From Mycteria americana (Eukaryota > Chordata > Aves > Ciconiiformes > Ciconiidae): a DNA stretch of 64,000 nt. Both the position numbers and the translations under genes were made by a program. The notes under the pieces were generated by a model. The model made no database searches. It was not told where the DNA came from and saw only the letters and a program-made list of their open reading frames with translations. Of this stretch, positions 1-11,450 are shown piece after piece. The DNA is taken from contig NC_134366.1 of NCBI RefSeq assembly GCF_035582795.1, forward strand, positions 92,437,756 through 92,501,755, read 5' to 3'. The first letter of the stretch is position 1, and every line of letters begins with the position of its first letter.

Positions 1-1738
1 AATGAGTATTCATAGTTGCTTTACCATAAAAAGATATTATTTAGTATGAATAGCCCCATTCCAAACCCTGAAGTTCAACGAAATAGCTAGTATGAATTTA
101 GTAAGTTCATTATAAAAGGATAGTATTTCAAGATAGACAATTTACAAATTGTTATACATGTATCTTTTTGTACTATTATACTCAGAAAGCTGCAACAAGA
201 GAAGGCATGCAGCACCAGATGTGCAAATTAGGCAACAGTAGAAAAGTTAACGGAAAAAGCTGAAAGAAGAAAGGGGCAGAGGACCTCATTGCTCACCCAG
301 GCTCCTCACAGTGGTACTTGATGGAGAGAAGAGAGCATAAGCTGAAACAAAAGACAATCAGCCTGGTTATAAGAAAAACATTTTTTAAGAAAAACATTTT
401 TCAACCTGAGGAGAGTCAGAAGTGGAACAGGTTGCCCAGAGAGGCTGAACAGTCTCCATGCTTGGAGGTTTTCAAGGTGTTACTGAATAAAGCCCTGAGC
501 AACCTGGTCTGATCTCATCACTGACCCTGTTTTGAGCAGGAAGTTGAACTAGAGACCTCCCACAGCCCCTTGCCACCTGAATTATTCTAGCATCCTGTGA
601 CCATGCAGTACTGCGTACCCAAGTGCTGGTAAAAAGAGAAAGCTTTCATAAAGTAACAGCAAAAAGGAAAAAATATTGCCAGATGGGAAAAGAGATAATA
701 GAGCCCTTACTTCAGTAGCTCTTTCTCCACTTATTCCCTATTGCAACCATATAAGGGGGCAGGTATGTTCAAAGTTAGGAACAGGAAAGCTGACAGTCTA
801 CAAAGTCTGCATACTAGCTCTGGAATAAGTGATGGGGCTAGAGTGGGGCCAAGCAAGAGTAGCTGCCAAGCTCATTTAGACAATTATGGCCAAGAAAGAC
901 CATATATGTCAAGGGTAATCTAGAATGCTTTTTTCCTTATGCTGTGTTTTGCTTTTGTGACTCTTTGTTTTAAGAAAATTTTATTTCTATTCTTGACATA
1001 ATTCAGTAAGCATACTCTTTTATATTTAAATCTTGTCACACTATAAATCTGAGCCACCTCACATACAGAGGATACAGCCTTCCCTGGAAAGGTGGATGTA
1101 ATTGAGGTGCACTTGAAAAGAAATGTTCATGCTACCTACATTTAGGGCTTCTCCTGAGTCTTCAGGTTGCTTCCATACTAGGCTGCAGGTGTCTCTTTGT
1201 TATGTTAACCCTGGTTAACCCAACTCCCTTGGTATGTCTGGAGATAGCCCAGAACTTCTTTGATGAGCAGCAGGAAAGTGGGAAATGGCTTCAGACTTGA
1301 GGGAGGTGGGATGGAAAGTTGTCATTTTCAACTTGTCACACTAACATAAAACATACTTAAGATTGTCTTCCCAACTTTTTTTTTGTTCTCTTCATTAGCC
1401 TACAAATATGAAAGGCTGAGTTCAGTTCCTAAGACTAAATATTTTTTTGCCTATGTATTCAAAACAGAAAAACTATTAACTCTTCTGAAGTTCACAGCTA
1501 GATGGTGATGATAGTGACGCTGGAGGGGATGGGGAAAGCAACTATTAGTTTCACTTTAACTGAAAGTGAAGTAGGTAAAAAAAATTATATAAAATGTCAG
1601 TATCGAGGATATTAGTAAAGATCTATGAAGATATGTATAAATTTTAAAATAATTTCTGATTTCAGGAAAAAAGTGGAGTTGAATGTACAATCACAGAAAA
1701 TAACATTTTTATCTTATACAACTTTGTTTCTCTTTTAG
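1..1738 (+). other. MARCHF11: MARCHF11 intron (3' part of the intron before the first visible exon)
   Basis: This stretch lies upstream of the first recognisable MARCHF11 exon and ends in a splice acceptor (pyrimidine-rich tract then TTTTAG at 1733-1738). It is AT-rich. Apart from a CR1 tail near 270-600, I see no exon, RNA gene or further repeat in it. The upstream exons that encode the RING-CH finger are outside the window. Confidence 0.7.
270..600 (+). mobile_element. CR1 LINE 3'-end fragment, sense on + strand
   Basis: The segment reads like the CR1 3' region. It contains the 'GAACAGGTTGCCCAGAGAGG' block (424-443), then 'AGCCCTGAGCAACCTGGTCT' (491-510) and a degraded ending near 580-600 where the ATTCTRTG 8-mers would be. 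It is 5' truncated, as most CR1 copies are. Internal A-rich changes around 370-400 indicate an old copy. The left boundary is uncertain by tens of bases. Confidence 0.8.
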
Positions 1739-1931
1739 TGGCAAAGCATTACTATAACACTGGTTGAGAAAGTGCAGATGGTTGCTGTAATCCTAGGATC
1801 TCTGTTCTTAGTAGCAAGTGTGACTTGGCTTCTATGGTCAGCCTTCAGCCCTTATGCAGTATGGCAAAGAAAGGACATCCTTTTTCAAATCTGCTATGGA
1901 ATGTATGGTTTTATGGATCTAGTATGCATAG
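1739..1931 (+). CDS. MARCHF11: MARCHF11 penultimate coding exon (transmembrane region), E3 ubiquitin-protein ligase
   Basis: MARCHF11 is a RING-CH ubiquitin ligase of post-Golgi/endosomal membranes that ubiquitinates membrane cargo. This exon encodes 64 complete residues, starting with WQSITITL after the acceptor TTTTAG. It contains a hydrophobic helix (about residues 14-36, [19 protein letters not shown]), a short basic loop (WQRKD) and most of a second helix ([14 protein letters not shown]). The exon ends with a single G before GTAAGC, a good donor, so the split glycine codon is completed by GA at 9056. The helix-loop-helix matches my recollection of the MARCH4/9/11 subgroup; the C-terminal tail in the next exon points to MARCHF11. 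The catalytic RING-CH finger is in upstream exons not present here. No frameshift or stop interrupts the exon. Confidence 0.95.
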
Positions 1932-4900
1932 GTAAGCTCAAAATCTTTAAACAGCACAGACTGTGGTTTAAGACTGTGACTATATCTATTTTTCCAATTG
2001 GTCACTCTAATTGATCACTCCAGTTCTTTGCAGATTTATTCTCAGCTGGTACCTTTGGCAAATACTGCTTTTCACAGTGTTACAAATACTGCAAAGAGAG
2101 AAGAACCAAAGAAACTTTACTCTCTCAGATTCATCAAAGTGTCTCCCCAAGATCTTAGTGGTGAGAACAGGATCAGTTTAAATTTCTTGAAAAAATAGAT
2201 GGCTAGCAAAGTTCAGGAAGTTAAACAGATGAAAATAAAAAAGATGTTATTAAAATAATTAGTAAAATTACGTGCTGTCAGGTCTTCTACTGATGCCACT
2301 TTGCATTAGATTGTACTATCATGAAGTGCAGAAGAAGCCCTTGAGGATGTCATCAAACCACCAATCCAAAATTAAGGTGCACAGACTTATATAGGTCACT
2401 GTGCTAGTAATAGAAAAGAACAGAGAAGACAGACATGAGTTCTTTGTACATCACAAACAGTTACGAAACACTCTAATAGTGCTAATTATAATAACTTACT
2501 ATACTATTAAAAAGTCTCAAGTCATTTAACTCTAGCTGAATTCTTATAAAAGAAAATGCAATTTATTGCAAAGCTATTTTGACCAGTTTTGAAATTTCTG
2601 AAAATATACTGGACCCAGAAATATTCAATAGAAATTGGTTTGGTATTTGATAAAACAACCTTGAATTGATTGTTAGTATAGCTATGATTATTTGCAGAGA
2701 AAATTTAATAATTACAGTCAACATTAAACCACATTCTTAGAATTGCAATGCCAAGAAAATCCAGAAGTCAAATGCTATCTGATGTTTGCTTTGAGATTTC
2801 TGAGTGATAATGTTTATGTTATCCCAATCTCATATATGGGAATTCAGAAGGACAGTGCTGAATTCTGCTCAATAAGGTGCAAAGAAACAGAGTGATTCCT
2901 AATATCAAGGCTTTTGCTCCAACCATAAAGCCATATCATCTTTTATTGAAACCATCCCATTACTGTAAGAGTAGTTATATTTCAGCTGGATCAGCAGTTC
3001 TGTTTATTTGGTAATTTTTCTAAGAGAAGCCCACTCTGGAATATTTTAGAACATAGGCTTTCTTTTGTGAACCCAAATCTTCTCAGACAGAAAAATGAAC
3101 AGAATCTATGTCTTTGATACTCTGGACAAGGACTCAGCTTTTAAATGAAAAAAAGGGCTCAGCTACATGTCCTCTTACATGCTGTTTCCTGAATACCACT
3201 TTTTCTTGCTTAACACTCAATATTGAGTTTTTTGCTTTTGTTTAAAAAAAACCACTAACTGAAGACAAAGTGTGCTTCAGGCATTCTAAACTTTTCATTT
3301 ATATGGAATTCTGTTTTTTCACAAAGACTACAATTGTAAAAAATGTACGTTGACATGCATCAACTAGTTGGAATAACCAGTTATTTCAAACTATTTCCAT
3401 TTATTTCCATTTGTTTGACTGTTAAAGCACCTAAACCAAATTAATCTCAAAAATCAATCAAGAACATCTGTGGGTGATCAGAAATATTAGTGTATTTTTC
3501 TGTAGAAGTAAACTACTGTAAGGCGAGCCTTCAATAGATTGGTACATGCAGTTATGTAGCTGCTTTTCAAGCCAGCCAGGCTCAAGCCACCTCTGGACTG
3601 GGAGCTACTGAACTAACATGTACCTCACATGGCTATGGAGCTTCTAGCCTAACTGGCACCATGCAGGAGCAAAGTGGACGTGCAGCTGTCTTCACCCACC
3701 AGATAAACTGACTTGCCTGTAACTACATAAATGCATATTTTATAGTCCTATCATAAATAATACACGGAAATCTTTATGTAAAACTGACTGTAAACATATT
3801 TGGACACTGTTTTGTAATTATGAACTTCGGTGCAGATATGACTTAACAGTTTACTAAACTATATCGGGAAATTCAGAAAGCTGTATAAAGGAGGTATGGT
3901 AATTGTAGAATTCTGATGATCCAGATTCATTCATCCCACTTATTCTGCATATAATTTCAAGTAATCTGCATTCTCTAAGCTTGTAAAACCAGGAGTTCTT
4001 GTAACTCTTGAAAATATTTATTAATATTTTCAAATGTATTCAATTTTATCTTTTTCTTTCATCATAAAGTGAGGGATTTTAGATTGATAGTTTTAATTTA
4101 AAACATTCAAATAAAGTTCTCTAATAGATGGATGTAATTATTACTCATGAATGATTTAAAAAAAAAAAGTCTATTATGCTGATGACTTCCCAAAGGCATT
4201 AACATACGATTTTGCGTATTTTGCGTATTATATATAATCTCTTATATCATAAAGCGTGTAATGCTTACAGCCAGCCACAGTTCTCACTTAGTATCTCCTC
4301 TCATTTGTGTTTAGTCACCCATGGCATTCTCTTAGTTTTCAACAGGATTTACAGTGAGTGAATACCTATACTCCCACTGGAATCTCTCTTTATTTCAGTG
4401 AAAGATCTATGCAGGCATATAGGTTTTCCTGTGCAGCACATATTTCAAGACAAGTGCTTGAGTTACTAGTGGTATGACCAAGACAGTCCAGCTGCCTTCA
4501 GTTATGCCTCCCTATAGCTTTACATAAACAATATGAATATTTTTGGTCATTTGTGAAGTGTAAATACCTGTATGTTTTGAAATGTTTTGTTGTCATCATT
4601 TTTAAAAGCAGTTTTCCCAAAGGTAATGACATATCTATATGACACTTTGAAAACTTGCACATATTAATTTGTTTTCCCAATGAGTGATTTATATACCACA
4701 GGTACCACACCACCCTCTTTCTTATCAAGTAAATGACATGTAACTTGTATTTTAATTCTTGGTCTTGATAATCTTTTCACCAAAAGAAATATCCTGAAGA
4801 TTACAGATCACCAATATAATATGTTCTGTTAATTCCAGTGTACATATTCTCTTGGTATCCATTGTTTTTCTTGTTCCACTCTAAATTTTTCTAGAATTCT

Positions 4901-6301
4901 AATTTCTTCCTAAAAGGATCATCTTTTTAACTTATCAGTCTTAATTTCAATCCTACAAGTCACTAGTTTGTACATTTCTGCATCTGAGCTGGGCGTAAAG
5001 CTGTTCTCTCTGAAATTTGCTGATGGTAGAAGTTTTCCTAAGGCAAACCTTGAACATTTTAATCAAGTAGAACTACTGCCTGTGAAACCCAGTGCTGCTG
5101 CAGTGGTAGTGCTAGGATCAGACCATCCATGTAGGGATTACCAAAGGGAGTGAGTTCATGAGCTAATATGAAAGGAATGAATAATATAAACTCCCTATTT
5201 AGCCACTGAAGGGCAGTACACCAAGCCTTTGCCATTCTACTTTGTAGACCTAGCAATTATTTCTCATAGCAGTGAAGTCATATAATTTTATGTATTTTCA
5301 CCGGAATATAATCATAACTACTAGTTATAAATGGTTCTAACATGAACAAAATCTTCCACGAATAATAACAGTTCCCTTGCAATCCCAGAACACCAGTGCA
5401 GCTCCTTTAGCGTGAAAAGCAACTGTAACATTGCACTAGAAACATGAGCGGTGCCAGTTGTACTACGGCAAGGGAGTAAGAGATGGGAGCCAATGTGAGG
5501 TGTGAATAGTCCTCTGAAAGCCTCTTTCTTCCCCGCCAAGGAACTTGATGCCTAGCAACATTCATGTAACTCCCTTAGCTGTAAAAACGTACAGGCTGAA
5601 GTTACTTATAATGAACGCATCTAGCTGCACTTAATATTTCTCTACTCAGAAAGTCAGTCTTTCACTATTCTAAATAGTTTAGAGAGAGTTTTATGGCTAT
5701 TTTTAGAGTGGACATGTTTCACTTCAATGCTTTAACCACTTTATTGCATTTTTTTGTATCTGTGGACCCTAGAATAGGATTAAGAGATGGCATTTTGTCC
5801 AGTGGTAAAGTCTGTTTCTGAAAAGGGTCTTTTATTCCCTGGGAAAAGTTTGTGATGTTTCTGTGTGGACCATTCCTAAATGATTATAAGTAAGATTATT
5901 GTGATACGTAAGACAACGCTGGAACCTGATACCACATCTGAACTAAGTTGCCTTCTTGTAAAGACATTCAGTATGAAAAATTTCAAGTGTTCTTGTGGCT
6001 CAGGGTAAGACATCCTTTGGATAGAGTGAAAGAATCTCATAGTACTTGGTAATAAAAGAAAAGAAAATAATGATCTCCCCACAATCCTATTGTCTGGATC
6101 CCACTACAATCGCTACATCTTACAAATAAATGCTGAAAGTCTTCTTAGAGCCTTTAGGACATTTTGCCAGGTCTGTCATCCCAAAACTCTGTTCCTTGTA
6201 GATATTAATTGGCCAGAATGTTGGAACAGCTAACAGTAGTGAATTCTAATGCTTCCTCTTGGGATCATCTGGGTCAAACAAGTAATTTTTTTTTTCCCTA
6301 G

Positions 6302-6465
6302 GACTGTGCATCTATGTCCTCGGTGCTGTTGAAATCACAGTATTGGGAGCAAGGCAATATTATTCATGGATTTATCCTTGTTTTCTCTCTCATATCCTCA
6401 TTCATTGCTGTGGAACTCTTAAGAAAAAGAAGGTGCTTTGCCATTTTCTTACAGCCTCACTTTAG
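6302..6465 (+). other. Candidate alternative terminal exon inside the MARCHF11 intron
   Basis: A strong acceptor (a run of T then CCCTAG ending at 6301) precedes GACTG, the same first bases as the normal last exon. Joined to the donor at 1931/1932 the phase fits (G plus GA), and the frame stays open for 54 codons to a TAG at 6463-6465. The predicted tail is hydrophobic and ends near a basic run (KKKK). It would replace the normal 107-residue cytosolic tail and remove its sorting and PDZ motifs. What I see is the splice signal and frame; expression is purely inferred. A frame of this length can occur by chance, and the segment could be a cryptic exon or an unrecognised old repeat. Confidence 0.25.
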
Positions 6466-7250
6466 TGACTAACTGCTTGTATTTTGAGCATCAGAATTTC
6501 TTTGGAACTGGAAAATCTCCAGCATTTAAACCTTACCTGGATTTTTCTTTGTTTGTGGTCTTGGAACTGTTGGTGCTGAGAACTTTTTCTCCCCCGGCCC
6601 CTGGAAGATATCTTTCAAAGAGACAAAAGATCTATTGGAATTCTTTTGCCTCTTCTACATAGGTCTTTTTCAATCTGTAGTTTTATCAGATGGGAACTAA
6701 AGCTTTTTATGGGAGGAATTATGAAAGTACTCCTTTTCTCCTTCAGCATTACCAATGTGACAACTTTATTTCAAGCCTTGCAATATTTGATCTTTTGTCC
6801 CTTAGCTCTTTTAGAGCATATGTGAATAACAGCTTTCATTTTAAAGAAAACTTTTCTTCCTTGCCCTTGTTGAGAAAACTTTGAAAACATAATTTCAGTA
6901 AATCCTGAAAGATCAAAAACAGTAAAAAAGAGGTCCTTAAAAGAAGTCCTATGACTTTTTCTGTCATAATTTTGGGAGGATACTTTTGACTGTTTAAATG
7001 TACTGCATGTACCTCAATGATCCTTTCTCAACTGCTTCCTTCTCTACTCTGAAATATGTTGTTCAGGTTCCAACAGAGTGCAGGCAGCTATAAAAAATAT
7101 TTACATTGGGTTAAATAGGTTCTCTCAATATTGCTTCATCACAGTCTTGAGGGAAATTGGGCCAAAGAATACTATGACCCAGTGACAGGTAGAGGCAAAA
7201 TTATGTTTGTGTCCCTTATCATTCTAGAGGAAATCTCACCAAAAAAAGGA

Positions 7251-7262
7251 GGGGGGGGGGGG
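7251..7262 (+). repeat. Poly-G homopolymer (12 G)
   Basis: Twelve consecutive G follow an A7-GGA stretch within the MARCHF11 intron. This is a simple homopolymer tract, likely length-variable and prone to sequencing error. Confidence 0.9.
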
Positions 7263-9055
7263 ATCTTTGCCACAGCAATAAAACCATGGCTTATTTGGTT
7301 TGTCGATTTTGTACGTGATCAAACACATTTATCCTTTTTAAGACAATATAGCTAGTCTTGAAGGTGCATTTATATATTAACATGGCTGCTAAATTTTTAG
7401 GACAGCTTGCTTTATATATATATCTGAGAAGATGAAGGCAGACACCCTGCAATCAAGAAAATTTTCCACTAAAATGCTATGCTGATACAAAATACATTTA
7501 GAATATTTAACATCTAATTAAGCTTATATTGTGTTAGTTTTGCTGTATTGGATGCTTCAACGAATTCTAGGCAACTTGAAAGCCTTACAGAGATGCTACA
7601 TTTGCTATCATATCCTTCTGAAAGCACTCTTTGTGTTTCTCCATCTTTCAGTGTAATGATCTTTAAAATGTGTTAGAGTAGGCATTGTTATCTGCAAATC
7701 ATTGCACTTGAATCTGAGGTTTGCTGTTCATATAAATGTTTTTATCATCCTTTCTGTTTGTGTCATCTTTCTTTGAATGTCTCCTTTCTGGTATCAGTTA
7801 ACCCTGGTAAGAGACCTCAGACACTTAAATCACAATTTCGTTGTGTAGGAGCAGGTGATATACAATTTCTTGGGATAAAGGACTATAGCCTGTGACACTG
7901 CAGATCATATTATAGATGCAGCCATGTACAGGAAAATTTTAGGCAAGAAACACACGGGACAAAAAAATTTATAAATGTGTTTGGTGAGGCAGATTGCTCT
8001 CCTCCCAGAGCAGGGAGGTAGAGGAAACATGACATTGGTCAGAACCATATAAGTTGCCAGGTTGCTTGAGGAACAGAGGAAAAGCCCAGTAAGAAGGCTG
8101 AAGCCCCATGTGTCTCCCCAGTGAATCCATATTTGAAATACTTACACATAAAGAGTGTGTGTATAAATACATGTACATATATACATATGAAAAATGAAGT
8201 TTCATTTAGGTAAATAAATTGCTTGCATGCTTACAATAAGTATAAATATTAGCTACATGGAAGCTCATAAGTAGGTTGGTCTGTTGAGGACTCCAGATAG
8301 TCTGTATTTTCCTTGAAGGACCCTTTAAAAGTTTTCCTGAGTCTCAACAAAAAAGACGTTTCTCAACTTTTGTCTACTGAATTTTAAAAAGAAAGAAGAA
8401 AGCTTATCATCCTTGCCATGCTCATCATAGTTAATAATAACATTTAATTTCTTCTTGCTCTACTGAAGCAAGGAAAGTCATTATACTTACAGCTGTTTCA
8501 GGTTTTCATAAATCTGTGCTCCCAAGCTGAACTCAGAATGTGAAAACAGTTCAATTTGTTTGTATCTGTACTGAATTCTACAAAACACTCTTAAACAAAT
8601 TTAAGACCATCCTGTTCATTACAGAAGGTCTAACTTACTTAAAGATCTGCTTAAACTAGTAAAAATCTCAGTAAATAGTACTTATCATGAACAAGGATAA
8701 CGCTAGCAGAAACAGTCAATTTACAAATCTGCCAGTAAGGTTTTTTAATATTGGTTTACTTAAACCTAAACATTTTATTTAGTTAGGCATGCTCAGATTA
8801 TTCCAGTATTGGTTACATTGAGCTTTCATTCAGAACAATTTTATTTCCTCTACATGCTCCTGCCTCCCAATCTTAAACACATGAATAACCAGTTATATTG
8901 CATATGTACAATTTATTTGAATTATCAGAGTTATAAGTAATTTAATAGGGTCTGGCAATTGCCAGATTCATTACAATGTGTTACATCTGTATTTGCTCTC
9001 AAAATGGTATCCAGTGACATTTTGTACAAACTATTTTTTTTTTTCTTAATTTCAG

Positions 9056-9378
9056 GACTGATAGTACATGAAGGTGCATCTGTTTATCGAGTGTTTAAGC
9101 GCTGGAGGGCTGTGAATCTACACTGGGATGTGTTAAATTATGATAAAGCCACAGACATAGAAGAGAGTAATCGAGGAGAACCCTCAGCAGGAAGGACATT
9201 GTGGTTACCGCTGACTGCATTGAGAAACAGAAGTTTAGTTCATCCAACACAGTTAACGTCACCAAGATTTCAGTGTGGCTATGTATTGTTACATCTGTTC
9301 AACCGCATGAGACCTCAGGAAGATTCATCAGAAGATAACGGCTCTGGGGAAGTAGTGATGAGAGTGACCTCAGTGTAA
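9056..9378 (+). CDS. MARCHF11: MARCHF11 terminal coding exon (C-terminal tail and stop)
   Basis: This exon follows TTTCAG and encodes the last 107 residues, beginning GLIVHEG and ending VTSV before a TAA at 9376-9378. It completes the second transmembrane helix, followed by a juxtamembrane segment ([11 protein letters not shown]) and the conserved [10 protein letters not shown] block. The tail then carries a tyrosine sorting motif, YVLL (codons from 9280), of the YXXphi type, and a type I PDZ-binding C-terminus (T-S-V). Published work on MARCH-XI describes AP-1 mu1 binding through a tyrosine motif and PDZ-protein binding through the C-terminus; both features are visible here. The exon is intact. 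The assignment to MARCHF11 over MARCHF4 or MARCHF9 rests on this tail and on the neighbouring FBXL7. Confidence 0.95.
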
Positions 9379-9924
9379 AGATTATGCTCACTGTGCTACA
9401 CAAGTAAGGATAATGTGCCCTGATGTTACAGGACTTTGGAATGTAGTTACAATGAATGGTGAAACCATTAACACTTGAAAAAATATATACACATTTTTTA
9501 AAAATTTAATGCTTTTTATATGATCAGCTAAAACACAAATACATTTTTCTGGGGAAAAAAAAAGTCTCTTGCTTTTTATATAGTCTGGTTTGTTAGATCT
9601 TTTGTCAATTTGTACCTGAGGTGTATACAATACAGTTTAACTCTTAGGTCTTTGAATGATGAGGAAACTCATTTTTAAGTAAAAAAAAATATTTAAATGT
9701 ATTTTCTTAAACTCTGGCTTTAACCCACTACTGTTATTTTTCCCACTTTCATGAGGATTAAACTGAACAACCTTCTCCAAAAAGAAAAATATGTTGCCGT
9801 AAGTCAAGTATTCTTCCTTTTCTGTCTTTATTTTGTTGCTGTTTGTAGCTCAGTTCAGGTGTATGAAAGTAAGTAAAGAATATATTGTCCCTTGCGTTTA
9901 GAAGCCTCAGCTTCTACATGAGTA
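9379..9924 (+). other. MARCHF11: Probable MARCHF11 3' untranslated region
   Basis: The AT-rich sequence after the MARCHF11 stop has no repeat and no credible coding frame, and it runs to the start of a CR1 copy. I found no canonical AATAAA on the + strand in it. An ATTAAA variant is at 9757-9762. The next AATAAA is at 11555-11560, beyond the CR1, so the real 3' end is undecided: the transcript could end near 9.8 kb or run through the CR1. Confidence 0.45.
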
Positions 9925-11450
9925 GTAAAAGGCCAAACAAGGAAACGTGGGCTCACTGCTTAGTGGGGTGAGTGATTTTGTAGCACTGGACACAGAGAAG
10001 ACCAGGGTCCCTAATGCCTTCTTTGTCTCCATCTTCGCCTCCAAGTTCTCACAGCCTTGGGTGCTTAAAGAAAGGGCTCAAGGAGGATAGGAATGACAAT
10101 CAGTGGGTAAAGACTGACTGAGGGATTATATGCAAGAACTCGTAGAGATCAGGGAGGTCCTTGGCGACTGCGGAGAGCAGCAAATGTCACATCCATCTTC
10201 AAGAAAAGCCCAAAGGACAACCTAGGGATCTACAGGCTGGTTGACTTCACTTTGGTCCCTGGGGAAGTTATAGAGCAAATCTTCCTGGAGCCCATTTCTG
10301 AGCACATGCAGGAAGAGGAAGGTTGTTGGGAACAGTGAGCTTGACTTTACTGAAAGTGACTCATACCTGCCCCATCTGATTGCCTTCTGTGTTTGAAGGA
10401 CTGCACTTGTGGTTGAGGGGACAGCAGTAGATGCCATTTACCTTGATCCCAGCAAAGCTTTCCATACCACCTGCCTCAATAGTCTTCTTTCAAAGTCAGG
10501 ACATTGAGGTCTGAATGGTTGGACAATTTGATTGCAAAAAAGCTGGTTGGGTAGTTGGGTCCAGAAGGTGGTGGTTAATGGGACCTACACTGCCTGTAGG
10601 CCAGTAACAAGTGGAGTAATGCAAGGGTCTGTGCTGGGCCCTGTCCATCTGACATCTTTATCAGTGTCCTGGAGGAGGTGACAGACAGTTCTGGTCTCAA
10701 GTGACAGACAGTTCTGGTCTCAAGTTTGCAGGTGATGCCAGATTGCAGGGACACACAGTTGGGTCGGTGCTGCCATCCAGAGGGACCTAACCAGGCTGGA
10801 GAAATAGACCAGGAGGAACCTCATGAAATTCAAGGACACATGCCAAGTGCTGTCCCTAGGCAGGAAGCACCAGTGCAAGGACACGGGCTGGTCCATGCCT
10901 GGCTGGGAGCAGCTCTGTGGGAAGGGACCTGGGGACCTTTGCAGACACAAACTGAGCATAAGCCAGCAGTGTGCCCTGGCTGCAGAGATGGCCAACAGCG
11001 CCCTGGGCAACCCAGTGCAGGAAAGACATGCAGTAAGGGGGGCAACTTCATCAGAAGGCCCCCAAGCTGGGGGATCAAGTCTTGCTTAGGCTGGGGAAGA
11101 GATGGCTTCAGGGGAGGCCTAACAGCAGCCTGCCAGCACCTGCGAGGGGGTTATGAAGAAGACAGAGCCATCCACTTCACAGCGGGGCGTTATGGGAGGA
11201 TGAGCGACAACAGGCGTTAAGTCGGAACAAGAGAAGAGGTAGGATAGAAGGAAATACTTTTTCACTCTGGGGACAGTCAAGAACTGGAGCTGGTTGCCCA
11301 GAGAGGTTATACAATTTCCAACCTTGGAGAAGTTTAAGACCTGACTGCTTAAAGCCCTGAGCAACCTGGTCTGACCTCAGAAGCGACCCCAGAGCTTGGA
11401 CTAGATGTCCTTCCACAGGCCCTTCCAACTTGAATTGTTGTCTGTGATTC
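9925..11450 (+). mobile_element. 5'-truncated CR1 LINE with decayed ORF2 (reverse transcriptase), sense on + strand
   Basis: About 1.5 kb reads as CR1 in order. The ORF2 region upstream of the catalytic core is near 9950-10250. Reverse-transcriptase core sequence follows: 'GTCTGTGCTGGGCCCTGTCC' (10627-10646) corresponds to the G-S-V-L-G-P block, and 'TTTGCAGGTGATGCCAG' (10725-10741) to the F-A-G/D-D-like block. After it come the linker 'CATCCAGAGGGACCTAACCA', the thumb region, and the typical 3' tail (GGTTGCCCAGAGAGG, AGCAACCTGGTCTGACCTC). Stops and frameshifts break the frame throughout, so it is a dead copy. A 23-base unit is duplicated in tandem at 10678-10723 beside the catalytic block. 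Open frames reported here on either strand are remnants or shadows. Confidence 0.93.

Larger units (their letters stand above)
1932..9055 (+). other. MARCHF11: MARCHF11 last intron (7.1 kb)
   Basis: The intron has a GTAAGC donor at 1932 and a long pyrimidine tract followed by TTTCAG at 9050-9055. It joins a phase-1 codon (G plus GA, glycine). It is AT-rich, with a 12-base G run at 7251-7262 and TA-rich low-complexity sequence near 8155-8190. I recognise no transposon copy here. One segment with a strong acceptor and open frame (6302-6465) is listed separately. The remaining open frames are short and look like chance. Confidence 0.85.

Noticed and set aside
10726..11220. 164-codon plus-strand frame
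   Set aside because: It runs inside the CR1 copy in a frame that does not give a continuous reverse transcriptase; it is a remnant or shadow of a dead element.
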